A stretch of DNA of 64,000 bases from assembly GCA_014871385.1 (NCBI GenBank), contig CM026426.1, positions 30,927,452 through 30,991,451 of the forward strand. The letters are read 5' to 3'. The translations under genes were made by a program, and so were the position numbers. Origin of the DNA: Ceratodon purpureus (taxonomy: Eukaryota; Streptophyta; Bryopsida; Pseudoditrichales; Ditrichaceae). The notes under the pieces are model-generated. The model saw nothing but the letters and a program-made list of their open reading frames with translations. It was not told the origin of the DNA and did not search any database. Below, in pieces: positions 11,465 to 23,378 of this stretch (the first letter of the stretch is position 1; each line of letters opens with the position of its first letter).

Positions 11465-13229
11465 ATGGCAGGTGAGGGGTCTTCAACGATTGAGTTTAGC
11501 TGTACTTGTTCTAGCGAGGATGATACACTGTGTGATTACAACTCTATTCCGCAAAATAGGGAGTGCATGGAACCTGCTCTAGAGCTACATCAGTTACGGA
11601 GGGTAGAAGACCTAAGAGGCTTCTCCGATTACAACGAAGTGAACGTCCTAGTAGGTCATGCGCTAGAAACACATGGAGTGAACGCTTTACCAGAGCATAT
11701 GCTGAACTATGTTGAGGTCAAGGACGAGATTGAGTGTCCTGTGGACCTTGCTCTAGTGGAGCAGAGTCCTCACAAAAGACTCTCATTTGAAGAAGTTACT
11801 AGGACAAGACATTGTCACCTAGTCTCAGTGGTTTTGCCAACCGGGACTGATGAACACTCTGCATTGATTATGGAGACAGCGCTATCAAATGCTTCAATCA
11901 GTAGAGATATGTTTGTCCAGGCGAAGGACCTCTACAACATAGCAAAGAATTGTGCACATGAGACTTAAATGAAGGAAATGGAGACCGCTAGCATTAGGCT
12001 CTGGAAGGATAAGAACATTGGAGACGTTTTCTTTTATCAAGAACTTAGTCTGCTGGATATCAACAAGAAGGAACAAGACGACGCCCCCTTCACACTCGGA
12101 GTTCAAACATCCTGGCAAAAGGCTATGCTTGTGGAATTTGGCCATGGAAGTGTTGATTCTGTGGACGCCACGTTTGGTACAAGTTACATTCGGGTGACTG
12201 GAGTTTCCCATAACCTGAGCTATAGTAATTTTGTATGTGTAGTGCAATAGGTTTAAGGGTTTTTGTCTTGGAGCGTCCCAAAACCTTGATCCAACACCAA
12301 CTCCTCTGAGTATACTTTGTCACAGTATCCATTGTACACCGTTTTGGTGTTTGACGAATGGCGGAATGCTATTCCGGTTGCTTATATCATTGTCTCTAGA
12401 TCAAGCAAGATTGCTTTGAAATTAGTGCTACAGGCACTTAAAGACAAAGTCATATCTGCCAAGCGTGATCGGGAGCCATCATCGATAATTGTGGACAATG
12501 CTCAAGCTGGATTGAACGTCCTAGAGTAAGCTTATGCCTAACTTTATTTTCCTTTGAATTAGTTTACGGCAATTGCGCAATGATCACGTGTAGTGCACCT
12601 TTCTCACAACTACAATGCACTACAGGGAGTTGTGGTCGAGGTCGAGGATCCTAATCTGTTTCAAGTTTGTGGAGAAGGCATGGGCCAAAAATGCGGCAAA
12701 TACAATAAGTTGGATCGAGGACATGATCAATATCCTGAAGGATGCTGAAGACGTTCTGCACGGTGTAGGGTATGTTGTCGGAACTGATCCAGTGGCATGG
12801 GCTAGCAAGGAGCTGGACAGGATTAAGGACACACGGACTTCGGGAGCTCAGTTCATGAAATACATTGATAAGCAGTGGAGAAAGAAGATTGGAAAGTGGT
12901 GTGCCGCAAATCATAACTACTCTCATGCTAGCCAAAACATGAATGCTAGTATTCAGTCTTTCCAAGCTACTTTGAAAAGGATTTTGATGTTGAAGAAGGA
13001 AAATGTCGTAGGACAACAATTGGATTGGTTAGCCGATGATCTCAAGAACAAGGTCACGGGACAGTACTGGTATTTTAGAGCCCACGGTTTATATCGTAGT
13101 ATCAAGCAGGAGTTTATGAATGCCAATCCTCAAGAAGGGGCTTATTTCAATGGGGATTTAGTTTCTCTACTGAAAAAATCCGTATTTTTGAAAATATGTG
13201 TAGCACGTGTAGTACATGGATTCAGTTAA
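11465..13229 (+). pseudogene. Mutator-like (MULE) transposase, decayed
   Basis: A MULE-type DDE transposase. Segment 11465-11965 encodes an acidic leader without a known domain (MAGEGSSTIEFSCTC...) and meets an in-frame TAA at 11966. The same frame continues from ATG 11969 to 12193. Introns 12194-12325 and 12526-12625 (GT...AG, phases consistent) connect it to 12326-12525 and 12626-13229. The core shows TLGVQTSWQKAMLVEFG, then VDATFGTSYIR (first catalytic Asp), YPLYTVLVFDEWRNAIPVAY, PSSIIVDNAQA (second Asp) and FKFVEKAWAKN, then the downstream helical block NASIQSFQATLKRILMLKK and VVGQQLDWLADDL. A C-terminal SWIM finger is not visible, so the end may be truncated. The family call is good; activity is doubtful because of the TAA. 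Confidence 0.75.
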
Positions 13230-13814
13230 CACTATAAAACAATGACAGCTGAACACAATGATGTTGAATTCTGGCATGTTGTAATAAATAAAAGCTTTTG
13301 AGAACTATATATAATGTGTACTTCCAGTCCCTTCTTTTCCTATAACGCGGATAATATGATAACAAAGCTCATAACTTACTACACACATGACCACCTCTTG
13401 CGTTGTTTACAGCAATAGAAGTGGGTGCATGCTGTCCCGTCTGAACATGTCTTCTATGTCGGTGAACCCTCCAACTCACCAGCTACTAACACCTAGGCTT
13501 ATCTAAAGACTCATGTACCTTTCGACCCCCACATGAACTCTGTGTGTGTGCCACAACTAAATCAAACTCAATATATACATAGTCTGACAACAAAGATATG
13601 TTGTTCTATGTACTGTCAGTGATGCGAACTAAGGCCATCCTTTCCTTTGTTCCTCTCCATCCCGATTCTTACTACAGAAACCATGTAGTGCGTAGGAATG
13701 AACTGCGAACTACAAGATCAAGGCCTATGGACTGTTATGATGTATTGTATAACAACTTGTCCTACACTCCATTGTGGACGAGTAGTGCAACAACACTTCC
13801 TTTTTGCCTGAAAT
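13230..13814. other. Spacer between the two MULE-unit promoters
   Basis: No coding signal seen. AATAAATAAA near 13285 may be the polyadenylation signal of the transposase gene. Confidence 0.3.
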
Positions 13815-14438
13815 TCCAAATCTGTGAATTTTGAAATTGGCACTATAGCTTCCATGTACTTAAGGATAAATTGTTGGCTTCGGCCACTTATTCTATGGTC
13901 CTCCATGTTTGTTAAATGTTGGGATTTGTATGTACGGTAGAGATTTCTTAATATCGAGTGTTTTAGTTCGTAGTTGACAAGTTGCTAGTTTCTTTGTTCT
14001 TTGATATGGTTTAGAGTTTAGGATGACTATGGCGACAGATAGGTCCTCTGTGGTCAAGATTAGCAGTACCTGCACTGGTGAGGGTGACACATGCTTTGGT
14101 TCCCTTATGAGCAAAACAAAGATTGCTTCATATCATGAGTGATGCATTGCCAGGTTCCAGATATCATTAATCTCACAGGTCCTTCTGACTATGAGAGGAA
14201 GAGTGCGCTAGGTAGAAGTGCAACACGTACGCATGACAGGAGGACATTGCTATCCCACAAGGTGAACTATGACGATCTTGAGGATGACAGTTGGTGTGAT
14301 TTGCTCCTGGGTCGAAGAAAGCCGAGTCCTCAGAAAAGAGCGTCTCCTGTTGATATAAGTTGTGAGGACGTGCGACACGTTTGTAGTATGACAAGCGTCT
14401 CCGAGGCATCACTACATTGCGCAATATATCATCTTTAG
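13815..14438 (+). pseudogene. Duplicate of the MULE gene 5' end (promoter plus first exon)
   Basis: The flank at 13829-13895 matches the flank of the transposase gene at 11267-11330: GAATTTTGAA, then GCACTA, CCAT, AGGATAAATTGTTG and GGCCAC occur in the same order. The encoded peptide from ATG 14023 (ISSTCTGEGDTC) resembles the first gene (FSCTCSSEDDTLC). In another frame, 14155-14435 keeps the pattern SDY, TH, H-x2-NY, SP-x2-R seen in the first gene (SDYNEVNV, ETHGVN, EHMLNY, SPHKR). The transposase core is absent. It is a degraded second unit of the same element or a broken tandem copy. Confidence 0.6.
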
Positions 14439-16283
14439 CAACATCATACAAGTGACTCAATCCAAACAGCGGGGTGAAAATACACTACGGTTGTACAAAA
14501 TCGCACTCAGGGCAGCATCTCAGAGCAGGGTGTAAGTTTGGAGCCAAATTAACCCCATTCTTGGTAACTTTTTGTTAAAAGTAATAGTTAGGCGTAGTCT
14601 TACATCTCGTCTATTTTTAAGATTGCTTTGCTATCTTTGGCTTGCATCCCTCAATTCATCATAATGAGTACGAATTTGAAATGAAAGTACTGTCACATTT
14701 TCAGGATAAGTGTTTTGTACTCTTTATGTGAAGGTATAGCTTAGATTCTTATAGTTTAAAGAGCCAAAGTCCATGTTCTAGTACTTGACTAACATCCCCA
14801 ACTATTTCCATATGCCACAAAAGTCTATACAACACAAAACCCTAGAAAATGGGGGTTTTGGATTGGTGGGCCAAAACACAACGTAAAAGTTATTTTTTGA
14901 TATTTTTTTTTTGAAAATTAGTAAGAATACGTTTTGGTTTAGATGGGCCTAACATTCACGAATGACAAAAATGGTTTATTGGGGCTAATTGAGAGCATCG
15001 GAGATTTCAGCCTTCACTTGAGCCTCAGCCCATCAAAAACGATTAGGGTTAGCTCGCGTACTGGTTTTGTACACAGCGTACTCGTTGTACACAATGGACC
15101 AATCATCGTCCTAGAACGTGGCGATAAAAACAAGAATGACCTGACACTTCCAGGTTATATGGGGCCTTTTGCACCAACATTCTCTCCTCTACATTCGAAT
15201 TTGCAAAGGCGGGAGTTGAAGACTTTGTCGTTTCTCTATACCACCATGAGGGAATTTCACAGCGCCGCCTCTAAGTCATTCTTTCTGATTTCTGTTGTTC
15301 TCTTCGTTGAGGAGAAAGGTGGCATGCCTTTCAAGAATTGGCTTCTCAACACATCCCTCAAACCAGGTGAGTACTGTGTTATCCTTCGTTTCCTTGTGCA
15401 TGCATAGGAATTGCTTTGTGGGTTTTTGAAATATGTGACGAAAATTCAGCCAAGAAGGTGCAATGAGCGGTACTCTTGTCGAAGAAATAGGTTTTTGTAG
15501 CATTGTTTAAGATGTGTGGGTACCCTTCTCTGCTGCTTTGGGCTGCTACTTGCCTGCTCACTTGCTCTTGCGATTGCTGTGGGCGTCTTGTACTGTTGAC
15601 CGTTTCCTTTTCGTGAGAATAGTTGTACTTGTAGGTTCTGCATAGATTTGAGTAAATACACTCTTCGGAGTGTTTTTAGACATAGTGACAACGCAGAAAA
15701 TTAGAGGTTTGATTACAGTCCACTCGTCCGTGTCAGAAGTTTGTCGATTTTAACGTCCTTATCATTCTGTAACTCCGTTAGTACTTAGTGTATAAGTTAG
15801 AGTACAATATGTACTTCTTTTCGTACAACTCTATACTGCAATGTTATTCCTAAGTTCATACATCCTTTCCACTGGTCTGTGCTGTGTATCGTAATACCAT
15901 GTGTTCTTAGAATGACTCATATAATACTCCTAGAGCAGTCTACGTTGTTATCCGTGTCGTTAGAATAGTTGTTCCAGGTTGCGCACAAAATTGAGAAAAT
16001 GCACTCTTCGGAGTGTTTTCAGCCATGGTGAGTTCTCAGTATTCTTAACATTCGGTTACATTTGACTCGTCGTTGTTAGAAACGTATCGTGTGGTTTCAT
16101 GGTTATGATTTTGTACTTCTGGTAGTACATAGTGTACAGATTGAAGTACCTCATTCACTGCTTCTAGCACAACTCTCCTGTTTCTAGCACAACTCTCCTC
16201 TACGTTATAAGTATTTTCTGCTCCTACAATGTATCACCTCCTAATTTCCGAAACATTTTCTGTCTTGCAGTTCCTAGGTTTAC
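14439..16283 (+). other. Upstream region and 5' leader intron of the ParB-methyltransferase gene
   Basis: 14439-14940 has no recognised gene. The stretch 14941-15366 ends CCAG before GTGAGTACTG, and 16261-16270 ends TTGCAG. This suggests a non-coding first exon ending at 15366 and a 904-bp leader intron 15367-16270. Inside the intron two related blocks, about 340 bp apart, each carry CACTCTTCGGAGTG (15659-15672 and 16002-16015). The open frame at 14943-15407 has no known domain and is not called as protein. Confidence 0.4.
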
Positions 16284-19200
16284 ATGGATTACGATGGCGT
16301 AGATTGGATGGTTCGGAGCAGGGTCTTCTCCAGGGAAGACGAGCCGGCCATTGACGACTACGAAGATGGGGACGACGTCAATCTCCCTGCTAGTCCACGG
16401 GCCGAAGGTGCAGTCGACGGGAAGGTGAAGAAGATCCCTTTGGACAAGCAGCTTGATAAGTTGGCATCACTTAAGACGCATCCTCCACCCCGTGCTGTCA
16501 CTGCTGAGGAGTTCGAGAGCAAGTATGGCTTGCCCAGCAGAGGTAAAAACCCGCACAAGCTCCGACCTCCACATGACCTGCATGACAAAGATGTGAGTGA
16601 CGTTTTTGGGCTAGCGAAGGGGAGAAAGGGGAGATCTGGGTATCATTATGGAGAATGCAAGGATGTCGAAGTCTTAGCCCGCATAGCAGAAATTTTCCCC
16701 ATTGTGTACCTGCGAGACCTCCCCAAGTCCAATGTGATAGCAAAGCAATTTGCAAGAGGTATAATCATGGAGAAGCACAAGAAAAAACCTGTGAGCTGGT
16801 CGGAGTTTGCAGGGACCTCCAACAAGAACAAGCGGAGCAAATGGCTCAAAAATGTGAAATCGTGTCTCACGGGCCCAGCCGAGCTCACTCGTGCTGATGA
16901 GGTGGAGTTGTACAAGATGGAAGGGATAGATGATCTCTTCCATGACCCTACTGCTGGATCATCACCGGGAGACCATGGCTGGTTGGAGCCCTTTATGGAA
17001 GGCCGCGAGTGATCGTTTTGATGATAAGATCCGTGGAGACGAGGAGTGGATGCAATTCTCCAACAAGTTGTTTTTTGTCTGGGAAGGTAACCACCGCCTC
17101 GCTGCATGGCTCCGTCATATCAACAAGCACCATGGGGACGACCCAACATGGCACATCTCTGTGCAATGCATTGTACTAGATCCTCGCGGCCATGTGGGCA
17201 AGTTGCTCCACGCCATGCATGACATTAACTGGTAAGTATCCCCGTTCTTTTCCTTGTTTTTGCACACTCAATCTCTTGTGCTACTGCATTTTATTCCTCT
17301 AATATTCTACTTTGTTTTTCAGGTCGAATGAGAATGACCACGTGAAGAGTAATCTTCCAGCAAAGTTGTTTCGAATCCGCTCATTTGGGATGATGAAACT
17401 CGAGGATTTTAAAGACCTCCTTACAGTTGAAGAATATGATGCATGTCTGAAACACAAGCCACCTAATCCATCGTGGTTTCCCTTGACAACCAGACTTTTT
17501 ATAGCATTTCTGTACCGTATAAGTTTTACCAACTTCCTGTCTTTGCTTCTGTAACTTGGATAATTTTTCAATATTCTGATAAATAATTTTGTTTCAACAG
17601 CGGGAAATCGCAGTGGCCTTGGACGAAGCAGTGAGGGCCTACCTTGACAAGACACCAGAGGAGGAACAAACTGCAAATGCAGTTTGGGATGTCATGACTG
17701 AGGCCCCTGACAGAATGGTTGAATCCATCAAGAAGAAAGACTTTACCAAGTACTTGGCCATTGCAAATCCCAAGAATGGTGACGACTTCCTCAATGAGGT
17801 GACGCCCTCACTAATGCCATTTACAAAACTTTGTATGTCAATGTCATTTCCTTATTTCTTAGTGTCTAAAATAAATACTCTTCATGCAGATCAATCGACA
17901 TTTCAGTGACTTCTCAAAACCGCAGATGATCCTTGAGAAGCTACAAAAAATTGTCCCAGCAGTAGTTGAGGCCAAATACAAGGCTCGTTGGTTGAGATGG
18001 TGGAACTCATCCCCAAATTCTAGACTATCTTACAGATTCCTCTCGCTCGAATTCAAGGAAACCGACCTCGACCCTTGGTTGAACAAGGCTTCATTCTGGG
18101 CTGGGGTATATTTTCGAAATTTATTATTCAAATTACATGATGATTTCTTTATTTTTTATTAATTCTACCTTGTCGCTAATATATTGTCTTCTTTATTACA
18201 GTTGGAGGAAGCTGTCTTCAATGAAGTCGAGGACATATGCAAAGCAGAGAACCTCATCATCAATTGGAAGGATTTTCCTGATGTCTAGGAACCGGAGGCT
18301 TATGTGGAGAGTTCACGTATTCTTTTATGGGACAAGGCCTTCCCTACGTTCCTTGGAAAGAAGGAAGAGAAGGTTTTTGACAAGAAGTCGAATTTTGCAC
18401 AATTCTCTGGAACTGCAGAGGTTGTCAAGCGGGTTACTTACCGGTATGTTACTTAACTTCATCTCAGTTGTTTTCCATAATAACGGGCTCTGTATTTTTC
18501 ATTGATACTAACCTTCTATAAAATGATTTTCTTAGGTATTTTAAGAGGGAGCTCGTTCCGAAGGGCGCCATCACTGTCCAACAGCTTCTTAAGTACTTTT
18601 CTGCTTGGACTGAGAGAAGCTCGGATCAGTGTATCTATTCTCCCCAGCAGTTGAAAGGTACAAAGCTCCCCACTTGGAAGCTAGATGCTGGTATTTTGAT
18701 TGTTTTCGCGGTTTCACAATTGACTTGGAGGTGGACATCAAGACTTTACACGATGCCGGTGAGGTGGTGGCCGAAGACACGGTGGATGGTTTTGAAGATG
18801 ACGAAGGCCTTCAAGACCAATCATCAGCTCCTGCACCCAAGAAAGGGAGAGGGCGACTGAAATCTTTGCGTTCGCATTCACAGGCATTAAAGCAAACCGG
18901 TGCGGGGTCTTCCGCGCCAAAGCAGAAGGAACCAGAGCCCTCCCCAGGTAATGTCGTTACGATGCCTTCTCTAACTTCATTCCCGGCTCCTTCCTCGATC
19001 AGTGCTTCGGAGATCACCAGAAGTCTCCTTGAGCAGAGGAAGGCCAAAAAATTTCCGCAAACTACCTCTTCAGCTGGAATTCCTCATTCCACACAGGTCT
19101 ACGTCATCAACTCCTCCGTGGACTCAGTTTTGCTTCGACACAAGGAGCTCTCCGACAGGGGTGGCAATCACAAATGGAACAAGGCTCTAGACATCATTAG

Positions 19201-20649
19201 AAAGGTATGATCCGTTTTTGAGTCCTTTCCCTTCGATACGTACAATAATGTAAATCTTATAGTCTCTACCTCTGTTTTCTTGTTTTCTCAAGTTTGGAGC
19301 AAGCCGCAAAAACCGAGTTCCATCAAGATGCATTGAGTAGAATCACTTGGGATTCGACTTGATCATAGCCGACATTCTTGAGAATCTTCCGGTCCCTACG
19401 ATATCCAATCCCCCCTACGTCATTCCATCTTGGAACAAACGTCATAAGGAGTATTTGGAGGACCTCTTCAAATTTGCAAGACATTTCTTGCAGTATGATG
19501 GTGCTCTTTGCATAATCCACAACAACGACCAAGATCTGGCTTCGAAGATTTTTCAAGTGGCTACTGTTGATCGCTTCGTGCAGCACCGAGACTGGTGGGG
19601 CTTCAATGCAGTAGGCTTGGCTCACCCTACGATCCCCGACTCCTTGGTATGTACATCATAATCATTCCTTGTCTTTGCTTACTGATAACCTTTCTGGTTT
19701 TTTTACACTTACATATTTTGGTGTCTCGCAGTCTCTTCGATTCTGGGTGCGCGTCTTCATTCGTGGTGGTCATCCCCCATCCAAGTTCTCTTTTCAAACA
19801 AAGAAATCCGATGTCATATACAACAACCTCCACATTACCGAGAGTGATGCCATTCTCAACTTCACCGATGTGGAATCGCAGCACATGAATGGGGAGGTGC
19901 CGTGGAGAGGCCCAAGGAAGAAAGCCCCTGAGATGATGCAGGGCATAATTGAGGAGATGACCAAGCCCGGCGATATAGTCTTCGAGTGGATGGCAGGAAC
20001 AGGTAATCCTTCATTAACAGTTTCTCCATTTCCAATCCTCTGATTTTCTCCACAGAGACTCACTTCTTTCCTGTGCTACGTGTTTTCAAGTGCCTCCCTT
20101 AAGGCTTGCCAGAGTATTGGTCGTCAAATTATAGCTTGTGAGGAGGACAAAGCCATATTCAACGCCCTTCTCAAACCGTATATGGCTACGTCATTTGCCA
20201 TGGGCCCTCCAAAACATCCTCGACCGGCAGCAGTGGAAGACGCACCTCCAAAAAGAGCAAGACGAGATAAGTACTGTAAGTTCTTCTTTACATTTTCTAA
20301 CTTCAGGGCTAGTTCTCTTTGCTTCTTTACTGATTCCATCTTCACCCACTTATTCTTACCACTCTCGATTTTCTTTTGCAGAGTAGTTGGGGCAACACCG
20401 CCACGTAGGCCAAGGCCCGTGTCCATTCCATCGTGGCGTCTTCATTCCAGTCCGATTCAGCCTTATATACTTCTGGATTATGCAGAGGGCTTAGCACAAG
20501 CGCTGCAATCTGGAGCTCTTACATATGTTCCTAGTCGGCCAACTACTTTTGATCCCAGGGCCCTTGTATTCGTCGATGAAGAGGCTGTAGAAGGAGATCC
20601 AGAGTCATTGAGTTCTGAAAGTGGAAGTAGCGATTGTAGCATGTCGTGA
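16284..20649 (+). pseudogene. ParB-like domain + beta-class amino-DNA methyltransferase, about 10 exons, frame-damaged
   Basis: Predicted DNA adenine-N6 or cytosine-N4 methyltransferase with an N-terminal ParB/sulfiredoxin-like domain. Exons by eye: 16284-17231, 17323-17516, 17601-17798, 17890-18105, 18202-18443, 18536-19204, 19293-19646, 19732-20002, 20056-20275, 20384-20649. The ParB-like signature is FVWEGNHRLAAWLRH near 17080-17120, followed by WHISVQCIVLD. Residues near 18800-19080 are low-complexity and basic. The catalytic domain has ISNPPYVIPSW (motif IV, NPPY) near 19404, then GDIVFEWMAGTG (motif I) ending at 20002, then GRQIIACEEDKAIFNALL. The order IV before I marks the beta class. 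Damage: a one-base shift near 17001, TAG at 18286 and at 19338, and phase conflicts near 17516, 18630 and 20056. ParB-methyltransferase fusions are familiar in phages and bacteria; a spliced eukaryotic copy is unusual. Domain calls are fairly sure; the exact model is not. Confidence 0.7.
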
Positions 20650-20912
20650 GTTTGAAGGAGGCTTCGGTCTATCATTGTATTCATCTGATTTGATTTGATT
20701 TAATTGAAGTTTTATTGCATATTCCTTCGTCTACTCTACTGCAAACAACCTAAACTTGCTATGATTCTCATTTCCAGTTCGTATTCGTGTATGTAAAGGA
20801 TGAAATGTCACAACTGTAATGCTCAAAATGTAACATGCACAATGAAATGTTACAACTCATTTGCTCAAAAAATATATATATATTGCTGTAATTACTTTCT
20901 TAATCATTCATG
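20650..20912. other. Intergenic, 3' of the methyltransferase gene
   Basis: AT-rich. A short direct repeat is present: GAAATGTCACAACT and GAAATGTTACAACT, each followed at a short distance by GCTCAAAA. Nothing else is recognised. Confidence 0.3.
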
Positions 20913-21476
20913 TTACCTATTCTTGGGAGAGATCCAGATACCATCTCTCGGAGAAATTTTATCACCTTCCGGCACATCTAAGACATGATTCCCATTGGCC
21001 AATAGCAATGACCTCAACTGATCTAACTCAACGCAACTAAGTTCTCCGAGGGACACTGTCTCTAACCTCTCGTTGTAAATTGGATTTGCAAGTTTCCAAG
21101 AACTCCTAAAAACACACCAGTTGATGTTGAACCGATTAACTTTGTATTCGTCCTTCGGACTCCAATGGCGACCCTCGTACGAAAAGTAATTCCACCTCGC
21201 TAGCCAAAGGCATGCGTATTCAGGACTGCTGTCAATCTCACGGTTCCACCTCTTCGACATAGCACGAGCGTTCTTGACGTCTTCAAACGTGATTACCGTC
21301 GGAGGAGTCCAACCCTGCGTTGCACTACTACCTATATGATCCCAAGGGTTAGGCCCATGCGCCATCCGCTTAAGCAAATCCTGTAAAATCGTTTCACAGG
21401 CAACGACCTCAAATGAATCGCCCATATCTTCAAACAACTCCCTAGCAAGTACAAGCTTAAGTTCTACAGAAACCAT
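20913..21476 (-). CDS. 187-residue protein with an F-box-like segment
   Basis: Single open frame from ATG at 21476 down to 20913. The segment ARAMSKRWNREIDSSPEYAC resembles the second half of an F-box domain (conserved Ser-x-Arg/Lys-x-Trp, then Ile-Asp-Ser-Ser), and CETILQDLLKRM could be its first helix, with an insertion between. F-box proteins recruit substrates to SCF ubiquitin ligases, but no substrate-binding repeat is present in this short product. It is convergent with the methyltransferase gene. Its 5' flank is duplicated in tandem (21431-22698). It could also be an unrelated ORF; I hold the F-box reading loosely. Confidence 0.4.
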   Translation of the reverse strand: MVSVELKLVLARELFEDMGDSFEVVACETILQDLLKRMAHGPNPWDHIGSSATQGWTPPTVITFEDVKNARAMSKRWNREIDSSPEYACLWLARWNYFSYEGRHWSPKDEYKVNRFNINWCVFRSSWKLANPIYNERLETVSLGELSCVELDQLRSLLLANGNHVLDVPEGDKISPRDGIWISPKNR

Positions 21477-22698
21477 TGTGCTAATTCAACTTCAAGGATG
21501 TCTGCCAATGTCTATATAGATCGTTGCTCGACACTTAAGCTAGGAATGGTCTTATCTAAAGACGGAGAATTCTTCGACCAAGACATGCAGTCTGACTTGG
21601 TATACATCTTGGTTTCAGCAACTCCATTATTGTACACGAACTCTGAAATATTCCACAAAGTCTTAAGACCATATCTTCTTCCTTGTTTCGAGTTTTTTTT
21701 TTCCTTATAATTATCTATATTATCTATTCAATCTGTATTGTTGTGATTTAAAAACATCATGCATGAATAGTCGTATCTAGATCCAATAAGGGACCAAATC
21801 TATAGGATTGTATGCATGACGTCATCATGACATCAGCCCTAATTTGTACATCAAAAAACAGACGTAAAAAATTCTTACCAAAGATAACCCTGTATTCCAC
21901 GGAATCATACTCCTTTACTAAAATAAATAACAAAATTATGCCTTATTTTAGTAACTTTCCACGGTTATAGGGTCTACTTTGCTTTTGAAAATTTCGCTAA
22001 TTGTCAATTCTGTGCTCTCCATTCTGTGCTCTCCGCTCTCCGCTCTACGCTCTCTGCTCACATACAAACTTTCCCACCTTCAAACAACTCCCTAGCAAGT
22101 ACATGCTTAAGTTCTAAAGAAATCATTGAGCTAATACAACTTCAAGGACGTCTGCTAAGGTTTATATAGATCGTTGCTTGACACTTAAGCTAGGAATGGT
22201 CTTATCTAAAGACGAAAAGTTCTTCGAACAAGACAAGCACTCTGACTTGGTATACATCTTGGTTTCAGCAGCTCCATTATTGTACACGAACTTTGAAATA
22301 TTCCACGAACTTTCTGGACCGTTTCTTTTTGCTTGTTTCGAGTTTTCTTAGTCCTAGAATTATCTATATTATCTAAAAACATGATGCTGGAATACTCGTA
22401 TCTTCATCCAATACTAAACCAAATCTAAAGGAATGTATCCATGACGTCATCATGACATCAGCCCTAATTTGTACCTCAAGAAACAAACGTAATAAATTCT
22501 TACCAAAGATAACCTTGAATTCCGTGGTAATATACTCTTTTCCTAAAATAAGTAACAAATTAATGCCTTATTTTAGTAATTTGCCACAGTTGTAGGGTCT
22601 ACTTTGCTTTTGAAAATTTGGGTAATTGTCATTTCTGTGCTCCCCATTCTGTGCTCTCCACTCTCCGCTCTACGCTCTCCGCTCACATACGAACTTTC
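21431..22698. repeat. Tandem duplication, period 650 bp, two copies
   Basis: CAAACAACTCCCTAGCAAGTA starts at 21431 and again at 22081. Similarity continues to the end of each unit, where runs of GTGCTCTCC / CGCTCTCCGCTCTACGC occur at 22013-22060 and 22636-22685. The duplicated block includes the start codon and first codons of the F-box-like gene plus its upstream region, so the right copy is a promoter-and-start duplicate without the rest of the gene. Confidence 0.9.
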
Positions 22699-22701
22699 CT
22701 T

Positions 22702-22973
22702 GTGATTTGTAGAGAGCTGCTCTCTGATTTTGATGCAACTCCAATGCCCCAAAATGTTTGTTTCGGTGGCCAGGACACTTTTAAGGGTCCCCACATTTGA
22801 TGCAATGCTCTCAAAATCCAGCTCATGCTAATTTTATTTTTTTGTCAATTTTCGTTTTGGTAGTGCTTCTGAGAGTGCTGCTGACTGATTTTGATGCTAC
22901 TCTAAGGCCTCAAAATGTTTGCGTCGGTGCCGATGACACTTCAAGGAATCCCCACACTTGATGCAATGCTCTC
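22702..22973. repeat. Direct repeat, period 162 bp, at the left border of the hAT-like unit
   Basis: GATTTTGATGC starts at 22725 and 22887, and GATGCAATGCTCTC closes both copies (near 22798 and 22960). The second copy is cut exactly where CAGGGTTGTCA begins at 22974, while the first continues into AAAATCC. This independently marks 22974 as an insertion border. Confidence 0.8.
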
Positions 22974-23070
22974 CAGGGTTGTCACAACAAATGGACGGGC
23001 CATAAAATTGTCGTGTAGTCACGTGACGGACGTGACGGACGGTTATTGGACGGACGCTTATCGGACGGGC
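22974..23070 (+). repeat. Left terminal inverted repeat and subterminal ACGGAC motifs
   Basis: CAGGGTTGTCACAACA at 22974-22989 is followed by four GGACGG-type motifs between 23028 and 23070. It pairs with the right end at 36052-36067. Confidence 0.65.
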
Positions 23071-23074
23071 TCCC

Positions 23075-23378
23075 CCGCACGAGCAAAATTATTGTCCTCA
23101 CAGTTTACCACTGTTTATCATGGGTGGCGCACGTCGTCGCGTCCGCGCGCTTATCTGCGCCTCCTCCCGCCTGTGAGCTGGGGTTGATCGCGCCTGTTGT
23201 CTGTCTCACGTGCGGGCAGTGATCGCGCCTGATTACCCTTGCCCGATCAGGGTCGCCCGCCACCGTAGCTTAGGATGAATCTGCTCGCGCCCGTACCAGC
23301 CTGCTCGCGCCCGTACCAGCCTGCGCGCGCCCATACCAATCTGCACGCGTCCACACTGTCGCCCCCGTGAGTATAAAA
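23075..23378 (+). promoter_or_regulatory. GCGCCCG-array promoter of the coiled-coil gene
   Basis: A GC-rich stretch that ends in a near-perfect tandem of about 20 bp (CTGCTCGCGCCCGTACCAGC) between 23278 and 23350. TATAAAA follows at 23372-23378. The gene leader starts just downstream. Confidence 0.55.

Noticed and set aside
14943-15407. 154-codon ORF upstream of the methyltransferase gene
   Set aside because: It has no domain and overlaps the likely non-coding first exon and its GT donor at 15367.
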